From contig AP018040.2 of the NCBI GenBank assembly GCA_002356435.2, positions 3,286,001 to 3,350,000 of the forward strand: 64,000 bases of DNA, read 5' to 3'. Each line of letters begins with the position of its first letter. Within the stretch, counting starts at the first letter, position 1. Shown one piece after another: positions 23,553 to 32,445 of this stretch. Both the position numbers and the translations under genes were made by a program. The notes below the pieces were generated by a model. The model was not told the DNA's origin. It did no database searches and worked only from the letters and a program-made list of their open reading frames with translations. This stretch comes from Petrimonas sp. IBARAKI. Its GTDB lineage: Bacteria > Bacteroidota > Bacteroidia > Bacteroidales > Dysgonomonadaceae.

Positions 23553-25694
23553 CTACCGGCAAAAATCCTCAAAATAGCGTGTGATGTGTTCGTGCAGATG
23601 CACACGGTCCCGGCCTATCATGTTATGCTCGTGTCCGGGGTAGACGAAAAAGTCGGGATGCGTGCCTGCACCAATCGACGATTTCAAGAACTGCAAGCTG
23701 TGCTGCATCACCACTACCGGATCTTCGTCACCGTGAATGATAAGCAGCCTCGATTTCAGCCTACCAGCTTTGTTCAGCAAACTTGTCTTCGCGTAACCGT
23801 CCGGATTCTCCTGAGGCGTATCCATGTAACGTTCACCGTACATCACTTCGTAATATTTCCAATCGATCACAGGACCACCGGCAACGCCCACCTTAAATAC
23901 CTCCGGGTAGCGCAGTAACATGTTAATTGTCATAAATCCGCCATAGCTCCAGCCGTGAACACCCAGCCGGCCGGCATCCACGTAAGGCAGTGATTTCAAG
24001 AATTCCACACCGCACATCTGGTCTTTGGCCTCCTCCACACCAAGCCTACGGTGAGTAACATCCTCGAAGGCTCGTCCTCGAAACGATGTACCCCGGTTAT
24101 CCAACACAAAAACAAGGTATCCTTTCTGTGCCATATACGTTTCCCAACCGCCCGAACCGTATCTCCAGCGATTCTGCACCAATTGTGAATGCGGACCACC
24201 GTAAACATATATGGCCACAGGGTATTTCTTTGCCGCATCGAAGTTAGCGGGCTTTACCATCCGGTAAAATAAATCGGTTTTACCGTCGGCAGCTTTCAGG
24301 CTTCCTAGTTCAACACGAGGCATACTGATTCCGGCAAAAGGATTTAGAGCGGAGGTTAGTGTAACCGTTTTGGCGTTTTTCAAGTCGATAATATCAACTT
24401 TACCGGGATTATCGCTGGCTGAATAACGGCTGACCAGGTATCTTCCAGAATTGCTGACGGCAATGGTGTGCATGCCCGGAACATTGGTGAGTCGGTGGAT
24501 GCTTCCGCTCTTTAAATTTACGCTGTAAGCATGCCTTTCTAAAGGGCTGGGCTGGGTTGAGACAAAAAACAGGTGTTGTCCTTTTCCGTCAAAACCGATA
24601 ACATCCGTTACTTCCCAATCTCCCCGGGTGAGTTGTTTCAGTAATCGGCCCGACGTATCGTACAGGTACAGGTGGTTGAATCCGTCCCGTTCGCTTTGCC
24701 AGACAAATTGAGCGGGGTTGTTCCTCACAAACAAAACCGGATTTTCAGGCTCCACGTACTTCGGATGTGTTTCTTCAAAAAGTGTTTTATCAAAATCACC
24801 CGACCCTGCGTCGTACCGGTTCATCTTCAGGTGATTTTGTTCACGGTTAAGTTCGGCTACATATATAAATTTTTCGTCGGGACTCCAAACCACGTTTGTC
24901 AGGTACTTGTCCCTGGGTTCACCTGTTTTCAGGTAAACGGTTTGCCCGGTCTTTACGTTACAAACACCGATCGCCACTTCGTGACTGCTTTCTCCGGCCA
25001 TCGGATACCGAATGCTTTTCTCCGTTGCGGTCCGGGCAGAGATATCCACAACCGGATAACTGGCAACCATGGTTTCATCCATCCGGTAAAACGCCAGTTT
25101 GTTTCCACCGGGTGACCAAAAGATTCCTCCTTTAATTCCGAACTCATCCCGGTGAACCGCCTGACCACAAACAATCCCCTTGTTTTCTTCCGAAGTGATT
25201 GCCGTCTCTTTACCTGTTCCGTCCGTTATATACAAGTTATTCTCTTTTGTATAGGCCAGATAAACATTGTCGGGAGAAAGTTCCTGGTTGGCACTGTTTT
25301 CGGGAAAATCAACAGACAAGATTACCTGTCTGGTTTTCAAGTCATACACACCCGTGCCCTTAGCCGATGAAAATACCAGGTTATCGCTGCCTTCCCTGTC
25401 AAAACTCACACGGGAAACAATTCCCCCGCCTTTTTCTTTTTTCCGGATTTCATCGAACCGGAAAACAAATTTTTTGTGGTTAGGATTCAACGGGTCGACC
25501 CGGAAGACGGAGTCGTCCCTGAGCATCATCAACTCATCGTCGTGCCATTGAAATTGTTCGCCTATTTGCGGATAATAACTGTAAAAGTTTTTTCCTCCCG
25601 GGATAAGTTCGTCCAACGTGAACAACTTGTTTTGTTGGGCAAACAGCAAGCTTGTACAAACAGATAATAAAAGAAAAATAAAATATTTTCTCAT
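23553..25694 (-). CDS. Dipeptidyl peptidase IV-type prolyl oligopeptidase (S9)
   Basis: 713 residues with an N-terminal signal peptide (hydrophobic residues 5-18 before AQQ), so it is exported, probably to the periplasm. Residues ~40-440 form the beta-propeller; the alpha/beta-hydrolase domain carries Ser583 in GWSYGG, Asp658 in HGDEDPVV and His690 in YPGHEHN. DPP IV enzymes release X-Pro or X-Ala dipeptides, fitting a peptide-fermenting lifestyle. A double-Glu motif in the propeller (expected for DPP IV) may be AVHRDEFG at about 180-187, which is not the classic form; a DPP-like enzyme with another specificity is possible. Confidence 0.9.
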   Translation of the reverse strand: MRKYFIFLLLSVCTSLLFAQQNKLFTLDELIPGGKNFYSYYPQIGEQFQWHDDELMMLRDDSVFRVDPLNPNHKKFVFRFDEIRKKEKGGGIVSRVSFDREGSDNLVFSSAKGTGVYDLKTRQVILSVDFPENSANQELSPDNVYLAYTKENNLYITDGTGKETAITSEENKGIVCGQAVHRDEFGIKGGIFWSPGGNKLAFYRMDETMVASYPVVDISARTATEKSIRYPMAGESSHEVAIGVCNVKTGQTVYLKTGEPRDKYLTNVVWSPDEKFIYVAELNREQNHLKMNRYDAGSGDFDKTLFEETHPKYVEPENPVLFVRNNPAQFVWQSERDGFNHLYLYDTSGRLLKQLTRGDWEVTDVIGFDGKGQHLFFVSTQPSPLERHAYSVNLKSGSIHRLTNVPGMHTIAVSNSGRYLVSRYSASDNPGKVDIIDLKNAKTVTLTSALNPFAGISMPRVELGSLKAADGKTDLFYRMVKPANFDAAKKYPVAIYVYGGPHSQLVQNRWRYGSGGWETYMAQKGYLVFVLDNRGTSFRGRAFEDVTHRRLGVEEAKDQMCGVEFLKSLPYVDAGRLGVHGWSYGGFMTINMLLRYPEVFKVGVAGGPVIDWKYYEVMYGERYMDTPQENPDGYAKTSLLNKAGRLKSRLLIIHGDEDPVVVMQHSLQFLKSSIGAGTHPDFFVYPGHEHNMIGRDRVHLHEHITRYFEDFCR

Positions 25695-25798
25695 AAATAA
25701 TTTTACTTATAAACCCTTCCACACGAAGCCGGAACATCACTCCAGGTTTAACCCTTCCTGTATGCAGGCAAGTCAGCGGCAGTTATGGGAGGATAAGA

Positions 25799-26749
25799 TT
25801 AAAATACAATCCTGTTCAATTTTTCAACTGCCTCGTAATATTCTTTCATCATCCCTTCGACCACCTGCTCCGCAGGAACAACAGTATCTATCAGCGATGC
25901 AACTTGTCCAATTTCCAGTTCACCCTCCACCAGATCTCCTTCAAATATACCGCGTCTTGAACGACCGCGCCCCAGCAACGAGCGAAGTTCGTCAGCAGAT
26001 GCACCCCTATCTTCCAATTCCTGTACCTGATGATAAAAATCATTTTTCACCAATCGGGTGGGACTGATTTTCTTCAGTGAAAGTATGGTGTCACCCTCTT
26101 TCAGAGAAATACACTTCTGCTTGAATGCATCACTGGCTGAGCTCTCCTCAGTAAGCGCAAAACGTGTACCCACCTGTACACCCTCGGCCCCAAGCGCAAA
26201 AACAGCGGCCATTCCTTCGCCTGTTGCTATTCCTCCGGCAGCAATAAGCGGCAAACCGGTGACTTTTCGCACCTGCGGAATAAGCGCTAGCGTGGTGGTT
26301 TCTTCTCGTCCGTTGTGCCCTCCAGCTTCAAAACCTTCTGCAACAATAGCATCCACACCCGCTTCAACGCATTTCAATGCAAATTTCGAACCGGATACCA
26401 CGTGCGCGACGATAATGCCTTCGGCTTTCAGTTTTGCGGTCCACGTTTTTGGATTTCCTGCCGATGTGAAGACAATGGCTACTTTCTCATCCATCACGAT
26501 TTGCATGATCTCTTCAATTTGTGGATACATCAGCGGGATATTTACTCCAAAAGGTTTACCGGTAGCCATCTTGCATTTTTTTATGTGATCGCGTAACGTT
26601 TCGGGATGCATCGAACCTGCACCGATCAAGCCCAATCCCCCGGAATTACTTACTGCCGATGCCAATCGCCATCCACTACACCAAACCATTCCGGCCTGAA
26701 TGATGGGATATCTTATGCCAAACAATTGGGTAATTTTGTTTTTTTCCAT
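25799..26749 (-). CDS. FMN-dependent nitronate monooxygenase / FabK-like enoyl-ACP reductase
   Basis: 316 residues, TIM barrel. Conserved blocks: YPIIQAGMVWCSGWRLASAVS, GVNIPL, AEGFEAGGHNG, LPLIAAGGIATGEGMAAVFALGAEGVQVGTRF, which bind FMN. The EAGGHNG segment and overall length equally fit FabK, the flavin enoyl-ACP reductase, and nitronate monooxygenase; sequence alone does not decide. No fatty-acid genes are adjacent. The -7 element at 26758-26765 lies just 9 bp before the start codon. Confidence 0.85.
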   Translation of the reverse strand: MEKNKITQLFGIRYPIIQAGMVWCSGWRLASAVSNSGGLGLIGAGSMHPETLRDHIKKCKMATGKPFGVNIPLMYPQIEEIMQIVMDEKVAIVFTSAGNPKTWTAKLKAEGIIVAHVVSGSKFALKCVEAGVDAIVAEGFEAGGHNGREETTTLALIPQVRKVTGLPLIAAGGIATGEGMAAVFALGAEGVQVGTRFALTEESSASDAFKQKCISLKEGDTILSLKKISPTRLVKNDFYHQVQELEDRGASADELRSLLGRGRSRRGIFEGDLVEGELEIGQVASLIDTVVPAEQVVEGMMKEYYEAVEKLNRIVF

Positions 26750-26757
26750 AATGCACG

Positions 26758-26765
26758 CAAAGGTA
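26758..26765 (-). promoter_or_regulatory. -7 element for the FMN enzyme gene
   Basis: Minus-strand TACCTTTG. Predicted transcription start near 26751, about 2 nt before the ATG at 26749, giving a practically leaderless mRNA. Confidence 0.5.
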
Positions 26766-26827
26766 ATTTTTTTTCAAAACGTTATCAAGAAAAGCTTTTA
26801 GAAGTTTATTGTTTAATTTAATTTTAG

Positions 26828-26835
26828 TAGTTTTG
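26828..26835 (+). promoter_or_regulatory. -7 element for purD
   Basis: TAGTTTTG; predicted start near 26842, about 40 nt before the purD ATG. Forms a divergent promoter region with the FMN enzyme gene. Confidence 0.45.
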
Positions 26836-26882
26836 TACGTCCAACAGATGATTATTGGCGTAAATTTCTCTTCCAGTTGACT

Positions 26883-28154
26883 ATGAACGTATTAATTCTT
26901 GGCTCCGGTGGGCGTGAACATGCTTTTGCCTGGCGTATGCGTAGCAGCAAGTACTTGAACAACTTGTTTATTGCGCCCGGAAATGCGGGGACTGCATCGT
27001 TGGGAACAAACGTTGCCATCTCTCCGACAGACTTTCAGGCGTTAAAATCGTTTTCTTTGGAAAACGATGTGGACATGATCGTGGTTGGGCCGGAGGATCC
27101 GCTTGTTCAGGGAATTTACGATTATTTTCGCAATGACGAGGACGTGTGCCACGTTGCCGTTATCGGTCCTTCCCAAAAGGGGGCCCAGCTGGAAGGGAGC
27201 AAGGATTTTGCCAAAGAATTCATGAGCCGACACAATATCCCCACGGCGCGATACAAAACGATCAGGCTAGAAAACATTGAAGAGGGAAATTATTTTCTGG
27301 AATCATTGCAGCCTCCTTATGTACTCAAAGCCGATGGGTTGGCAGCCGGAAAAGGGGTGCTCATCATTGACGATTTAAACGAGGCCAAACGCCTGCTTTG
27401 GGAAATGCTCAACGGGATGTTTGGTTCTGCAAGCGACAAAGTGGTTATCGAAGAGTTCTTAAAGGGGATTGAATGTTCGGTTTTTGTGCTGACCGACGGA
27501 AAGTCGTACAAAATCCTGCCTGTTGCCAAAGACTACAAACGTATTGGGGAGGGTGATACCGGGCTAAACACCGGGGGCATGGGTGCGGTTTCCCCTGTTC
27601 CTTTCGCTGATGCCAAGTTTATGGAAAAGGTGGAACAACGGATTGTTCTTCCCACTGTCAACGGAATTAAGGCAGAAAAGATCGACTACAAGGGTTTTAT
27701 CTTCTTCGGGTTGATTAATATAGATGGTGAGCCGAAAGTGATTGAATACAATGTGCGGATGGGTGATCCTGAAACGGAGGTGGTATTGCCGCTTGTCAAG
27801 TCAGACATTCTGGACCTTTTTGTAAGTGTAGCCACCGAAACTCTGGATACAAAAACAGTGGAAATCGATAACAGGTACGCTGTTACCGTGATGATGGTTT
27901 CTGGGGGATATCCAGGCAGTTACGAAAAGGGGAAAACAATATCGGGAATTGAACAGATAAAGGATTCCATTGTTTTTCATGCCGGGACAACGTTAAAAAA
28001 TGACGAACCCGTAACATCAGGCGGACGTGTCTTAGCTGTAACCTCATATGGGCATACAATGAATGAAGCGCTTGAAAATTCCTATAAAAATATCGAAAAA
28101 ATCTCTTTCGAAAACAGCTATTTCAGAAAAGACATCGGCTTTGACTTAAGATAA
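26883..28154 (+). CDS. purD: Phosphoribosylamine-glycine ligase (GAR synthetase)
   Basis: 423 residues from ATG 26883 (a TTG two codons earlier is less likely). N-terminal MNVLILGSGGREHAFAWR, GPEDPLVQGI, ATP-grasp segment PYVLKADGLAAGKGV, NTGGMGAVSPVPF and EYNVRMGDPETEVVLP are all diagnostic. It joins phosphoribosylamine and glycine using ATP in purine synthesis. Followed after 2 bp by a membrane-protein gene. purN for the next step lies 9 kb away. Confidence 0.97.
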   Translation: MNVLILGSGGREHAFAWRMRSSKYLNNLFIAPGNAGTASLGTNVAISPTDFQALKSFSLENDVDMIVVGPEDPLVQGIYDYFRNDEDVCHVAVIGPSQKGAQLEGSKDFAKEFMSRHNIPTARYKTIRLENIEEGNYFLESLQPPYVLKADGLAAGKGVLIIDDLNEAKRLLWEMLNGMFGSASDKVVIEEFLKGIECSVFVLTDGKSYKILPVAKDYKRIGEGDTGLNTGGMGAVSPVPFADAKFMEKVEQRIVLPTVNGIKAEKIDYKGFIFFGLINIDGEPKVIEYNVRMGDPETEVVLPLVKSDILDLFVSVATETLDTKTVEIDNRYAVTVMMVSGGYPGSYEKGKTISGIEQIKDSIVFHAGTTLKNDEPVTSGGRVLAVTSYGHTMNEALENSYKNIEKISFENSYFRKDIGFDLR

Positions 28155-28156
28155 AA

Positions 28157-29182
28157 ATGAACACTTTGCTGGTTAGAAACTTCAAATCTTTTTTTGTGGA
28201 ATCCAGATTCATTTCACTAGTTGTTTCTATTACCGTCATCGCGTTGCGTTTTCTGATGTTTTTGAAAAAGGGCTTACCTGATTTTCCGGCAAACAATACC
28301 GGCTTTATCTGGCCCTATATCGAACCTGTTTTTCTCGAAAATCCCCTTCTCTCGTTTTTAGCGAGCACATTCTGTGTTTTCATTATATCTTATCTTCTTT
28401 CCGAATTGAACGTCCGCTACGGTGTGATCCGCATGCGAACAGCGATGCCCTTTTATGTTCCGCTGATTCTATTTAGTGTCCATCCGTTTTTTCTGAGAAT
28501 GACTCCCGATTTTCCGGGGCTCATCTTCGTTCTCTGGTCCCTTTTTCCGTTACTGGCATCGTATCAGTACCACCATTCCCACCGGTTTGCTTATCAGTTT
28601 AGTGCGTTGATAGCCATTGCCGGAATCTTTCAAATCCACGCGTTATTGTTTGTGCCCTTGTGGTTAATTGGGTTATCGGCGATGGGCAGAATAAACTTCC
28701 GATCTTTTATAGCATCTATTTTTGGAATAATACTGGTGTTTTGGATTGCTTTTGTGTTCTATGTCTTTGGGGATAACATCTCCGGCTTTATCGAACCTTT
28801 TAAAGGTCTCGCCGAGATCTACAACTTTACGCGGACGCCCGGTTTTTCTGTCCCGCAATGGGGTTTTATCGGGACAATGCTGCTTTTCTTGTTTTTCATT
28901 ATTACCGCTGATAGCAAGCAGATTACAAGAGAGCGGAGCTTTACCAAAAAAGTATTAATTTTCAGCATTTCCGTAATACTGCTTTCCTTTCTTTTACAGA
29001 TTTTGTACCTGACTCACACGTTCATCTGGATCTACATTATCATCGCATTTCTTTCCATCATTGTGGCGCATTTTTACGCCAACACCACATTCAGGCTGGA
29101 GATTTTATCATATTTCCTCGTTTTGATGCTGTTAGCTTTTTATTACTGCCTAAACCTTTTCACCGATTTATCACCATTCTAA
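28157..29182 (+). CDS. Polytopic membrane protein of unknown function
   Basis: 341 residues with about nine or ten hydrophobic helices (for example near 18-35, 60-80, 93-107, 118-133, 150-170, 180-205, 236-252, 268-290 and 292-333), connected by short loops. It resembles the uncharacterised DUF6427-type proteins found beside purD in Bacteroidota, but I recognise no functional motif. Start 2 bp after purD suggests translational coupling. Confidence 0.7.
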   Translation: MNTLLVRNFKSFFVESRFISLVVSITVIALRFLMFLKKGLPDFPANNTGFIWPYIEPVFLENPLLSFLASTFCVFIISYLLSELNVRYGVIRMRTAMPFYVPLILFSVHPFFLRMTPDFPGLIFVLWSLFPLLASYQYHHSHRFAYQFSALIAIAGIFQIHALLFVPLWLIGLSAMGRINFRSFIASIFGIILVFWIAFVFYVFGDNISGFIEPFKGLAEIYNFTRTPGFSVPQWGFIGTMLLFLFFIITADSKQITRERSFTKKVLIFSISVILLSFLLQILYLTHTFIWIYIIIAFLSIIVAHFYANTTFRLEILSYFLVLMLLAFYYCLNLFTDLSPF

Positions 29183-29360
29183 GAAACGTCTTAAATCTTA
29201 AATTTCTATTCATCTCTACTTCCTTCATGCTGTTTTTCGCTCTTTTTCGCGTCCTTGAATCTTCATTTCTTCAAAATAGCCCCACTATAGATCCATCAAA
29301 AAATAAACATAAAACAAGACATGAAAAAAATCAATAAGTTGCTAACAACAAAACCCTATG

Positions 29361-29368
29361 TATTTTTG
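29361..29368 (+). promoter_or_regulatory. -7 element for the DUF4251 gene
   Basis: TATTTTTG; predicted start near 29375, 22 nt before ATG 29397. It lies inside the longer reading frame that starts at 29358 and so rules that start out. Confidence 0.5.
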
Positions 29369-29396
29369 TTTTACAGTAAAAACAAAAGAATTACAG

Positions 29397-29885
29397 ATGA
29401 AACGATCAGCATTACATTTACTTATTGTGCTGTCTGTCGCTTTTGGGCTGACAATGTGTGGCACAGCACAGACGGCAAGGGAGAAGGAAGTTGTAGCCGG
29501 AGAAGTGAGCCGGAGCGTAAACGATTTCGACTTTACGTTTAAGGCGACTTACGCTTATCCCACCGGTTTCAAATCTATTTACCTGTCTCCCTACTACGAC
29601 GTAAAAGTATCTCCCGACACGATACGGGCATACCTGCCCTATTACGGACGAGCATATGTAGCTCCCGTTAATCCAAGTGAGGGAGGAATAAAATTTACCA
29701 GTACCGACTTCGATTATCAGGTGAATCCGGGAAAGAAAAAAGGGAATTGGCGGGTAGATATTCGAACGAAAGATACCGGCCGGGAGATATTTTTGTATTT
29801 CGATATCTGGGAGAACGGAACAGCCCGGTTGCAAGTCACAGATACCAACCGGCAACCCATCTCGTTTCAGGGGGATTTGTTATAA
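29397..29885 (+). CDS. DUF4251 lipoprotein
   Basis: 162 residues from ATG 29397. The signal peptide MKRSALHLLIVLSVAFGLTMCG ends with a plausible lipobox (Cys21). The body has the DUF4251 pattern: YYDVKVSPDTIRAYLPYYGRAYVAP, GGIKFTSTDFDYQV, a KKGNWRVDI strand, and an ending close to ENGTARLQVTDTNRQPISFQG. DUF4251 is widespread in Bacteroidales with unknown role; the fold is probably an all-beta envelope domain. Its stop codon is back to back with that of the convergent alkaline phosphatase. Confidence 0.85.
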   Translation: MKRSALHLLIVLSVAFGLTMCGTAQTAREKEVVAGEVSRSVNDFDFTFKATYAYPTGFKSIYLSPYYDVKVSPDTIRAYLPYYGRAYVAPVNPSEGGIKFTSTDFDYQVNPGKKKGNWRVDIRTKDTGREIFLYFDIWENGTARLQVTDTNRQPISFQGDLL

Positions 29886-31511
29886 CTTCGTTACTAACTC
29901 CTTAGGCAAATAAAAGGTATCGTTTTTATCCATATACACCGCGACCGATCCAATATCGAATGGCTTGCCGTTAAGTTTTCCAACGGACGAAAATGCCTTT
30001 ATCTCCAGCGTGTTTCTTCCTTTTTTAACCGTTAGGACCGGAAACTCGGGATCTTTCCGGTTCACGGAGTATTTCTGCCCGGCAAAAACATCGGTATGCT
30101 TAACAAAGATTTCATCCGACAGTTCCTGTAATGATTTATCCAACCCCAATGCTTTTTGCAGATACTTGTTCACTTGCACATTGCGCACATTCCCTCTCAG
30201 GATATCCCCTTGCGGATGATACGATGCCAACAGTGTCTCTTCGCCGGTATGCCCTCCTGTGGTAAATCCGAAGCAGGTACGCGAATTCATTATGTTTACT
30301 ATGTTGTGTGCCATGTTATTACTTGTCCCCACCTGGGTGTAATCACTTTCTTTGTAGTTTTTCGAAGAGAGCAGTGTCTGCAGTTCTTCCTCGGTAATAT
30401 CAATGCCGGTGTATTTTTTGAACTCGGCCTTTATGTTTTCGGGTTTGGTATTTATCAGAATGGCTTCGATGCCGTTTGCCGAAAGTTTGTAATTCGATAC
30501 CGCTTCAAACAACTGCTGAATCGACAGTTTGTCGTACCCTGGACAATCTCTTGAGCCAATGGTAAAACCACTGTTACCGTGGTCAGACATAATAATGACC
30601 GCCGTATTTCCGTCCTTTTCAGCAAACTTCATCACCTCCCCCACGGCATCATCAAAATCCAGGTATTCGGTAATCATCCCGACAGCATCATTAGCATGAG
30701 CGGCCCAGTCCACCTGACTGCCTTCAACCATCAGAAAAAAGCCCGCTTCTTTTTTGGATAAAAGATCCAGCGCCTTTGCGGTCATTTCTGCAAGCGACGG
30801 AACGTTGTCGGGGTTCCTGTCAATGGAATAGGGCAATGCCCGCTCTCCAAAAAGCGCCCAGACTTTTCCGTCACCGTTGTAGTTCAACAACGCGTTTCTA
30901 TCATCTTGAATCAGCACGGTTCCGTTATTTTTAAAGTGTTGCCTGATATCATCGGTTAAAATACTGTTTCCTCCGCCGAACATCACATCCATATTCTGGT
31001 AAGCCATTTGCGGTGCAATAAACTTATAGGCACTGCGTGTATGGTAATGCGAAGAAAAATCAGCAGGCGTAGCATGAGGGAACTCACAGGTCACCACCAA
31101 CCCTACAGCTTTATTTTTCAGCAACTTAGCTGCTTCCAACAGGGTAGCTGCAGGCTGATAGGTGCGGGCAGCATCCACCGGATAAAGATCGTTTTCCGGA
31201 TCTGCTTCCGGGTAAATGGCCACGTTGCTTGTCTTCTGTAAAACACCTGTCGCATAGGCTGATCCCGTAGGAGCCGAATCACCAATAGGCGCATTGGAGG
31301 AATGTGTTGTAACCGTTCCTGTGAAAAAGGGGTCGATATGCAGGCGGTCACCCATTTTGTTGTAAAATTTATACCAGCGGGAAGCAGAATATACGCCCAC
31401 CGAGGTACCGTCGGGAATCATCACAATAACGTTTTTTACCGGACGCACTTCCTGTGCTAACATCAAAACTGTACTTATCAGCAAAGTAAACAGCAAGCTT
31501 AATTTTCTCAT
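29880..31511 (-). CDS. phoA: Alkaline phosphatase with Thr at the nucleophile position
   Basis: 543 residues with a signal peptide (residues 1-19, LAQ), so exported. PhoA-superfamily motifs: VIVMIPDGTSVGV (metal Asp34), GDSAPTGSAYATG (78-89) holding the nucleophile, ADFSSHYHTRSA, MVEGSQVDWAAHAND, IMSDHGNSGF and TGGHTGEETLLAS metal ligands. At the position of E. coli Ser102 (DSAAS) it has Thr82 (DSAPT), as in several non-enteric phosphatases. It releases phosphate from monoesters. It may be phosphate regulated, but no Pho box could be defined. Confidence 0.9.
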   Translation of the reverse strand: MRKLSLLFTLLISTVLMLAQEVRPVKNVIVMIPDGTSVGVYSASRWYKFYNKMGDRLHIDPFFTGTVTTHSSNAPIGDSAPTGSAYATGVLQKTSNVAIYPEADPENDLYPVDAARTYQPAATLLEAAKLLKNKAVGLVVTCEFPHATPADFSSHYHTRSAYKFIAPQMAYQNMDVMFGGGNSILTDDIRQHFKNNGTVLIQDDRNALLNYNGDGKVWALFGERALPYSIDRNPDNVPSLAEMTAKALDLLSKKEAGFFLMVEGSQVDWAAHANDAVGMITEYLDFDDAVGEVMKFAEKDGNTAVIIMSDHGNSGFTIGSRDCPGYDKLSIQQLFEAVSNYKLSANGIEAILINTKPENIKAEFKKYTGIDITEEELQTLLSSKNYKESDYTQVGTSNNMAHNIVNIMNSRTCFGFTTGGHTGEETLLASYHPQGDILRGNVRNVQVNKYLQKALGLDKSLQELSDEIFVKHTDVFAGQKYSVNRKDPEFPVLTVKKGRNTLEIKAFSSVGKLNGKPFDIGSVAVYMDKNDTFYLPKELVTKL

Positions 31512-31640
31512 ATGTTGAATTGTATTTATACTTGAGTTTAAAACAATAAAGTTAATAAATAGTTGAATTTTTTTGAAACATAAACTTCAATTTAACGATT
31601 TTGTAACACCTCCTATGTATGAAAAGTCGATGAATTTGAT

Positions 31641-31648
31641 TAAGTTTG
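31641..31648 (+). promoter_or_regulatory. -7 element for surE
   Basis: TAAGTTTG; predicted start near 31655, about 19 nt before the surE ATG. No matching -33. Confidence 0.4.
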
Positions 31649-31673
31649 TCCTTCATTTCTAAAGAAAAAAATA

Positions 31674-32441
31674 ATGAACAGTAGAAAACCTCTTATCCTT
31701 GTCACCAATGACGATGGGTATCAGGCTAAAGGAATAGTATCGCTTATTGAAGCGATGAGAGCATTGGGCGAGGTAGTTGTTTTCGCCCCGGAATTGCATC
31801 AGTCGGGAATGTCGTCTGCCATCTCCACATCACAACCGTTGAGAAGCAGAATTTATAAAAAGGAAGAAGGACTTACGGCATATATGTGCACAGGAACTCC
31901 GGTGGATTGTGTAAAATTGGCGCTGAACGAGTTTTTAGATCGCAAGCCCGACTTATTGGTTTCGGGCATCAACCACGGGTCCAATGCTGGAATTAGTGTA
32001 ATATACTCGGGAACGATGGGCGCTGCTATAGAAGGATGTATTTTTGAAGTCCCCTCCCTTGGCGTATCTCTTTGTGAATATGCATACGATGCCGACTTCA
32101 CGCACGCCTGTGAAGTAGCCCAAAGGATAGCCTCGACTGTTCTCAAAAAGGGGCTTCCCAAAGGTATCTGTTTGAACGTAAACGTTCCACAAGGGGAAAT
32201 AAAGGGAATAAAAATAACATCACAGACGCAGGGGAAGTGGGTGAATGAATATCAACGGTCTGCTGATGGAAACGGCCGCGATGTGTTTTGGATGACCGGG
32301 AACTTCGAAAACTGGGAAGAAGACAACGTAAATACCGATGAATGGGCATTGGCAAACGGATACGCTGCCATTGTCCCTGTAAAAATTGACATGACAGCAC
32401 ACGATTTTATCCCTGAGCTGAAAAAGTGGGATTTGACATAA
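31674..32441 (+). CDS. surE: 5'-nucleotidase SurE
   Basis: 255 residues. LVTNDDGYQAKGI with the metal-binding Asp pair, FAPELHQSGMSSAIS, TGTPVDCVKLAL, VSGINHGSNAGISVIYSGTMGAAIEG are the SurE signature. A divalent-metal phosphatase for nucleoside 5'- and 3'-monophosphates. It is followed after 4 bp by lpxB, forming a two-gene operon, an arrangement common in Bacteroidota. Confidence 0.96.
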   Translation: MNSRKPLILVTNDDGYQAKGIVSLIEAMRALGEVVVFAPELHQSGMSSAISTSQPLRSRIYKKEEGLTAYMCTGTPVDCVKLALNEFLDRKPDLLVSGINHGSNAGISVIYSGTMGAAIEGCIFEVPSLGVSLCEYAYDADFTHACEVAQRIASTVLKKGLPKGICLNVNVPQGEIKGIKITSQTQGKWVNEYQRSADGNGRDVFWMTGNFENWEEDNVNTDEWALANGYAAIVPVKIDMTAHDFIPELKKWDLT

Positions 32442-32445
32442 GAAT

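Noticed and set aside
26058-26588. Plus-strand frame (176 codons) opposite the FMN enzyme
   Set aside because: Antisense shadow of a gene with full FMN-binding motifs.
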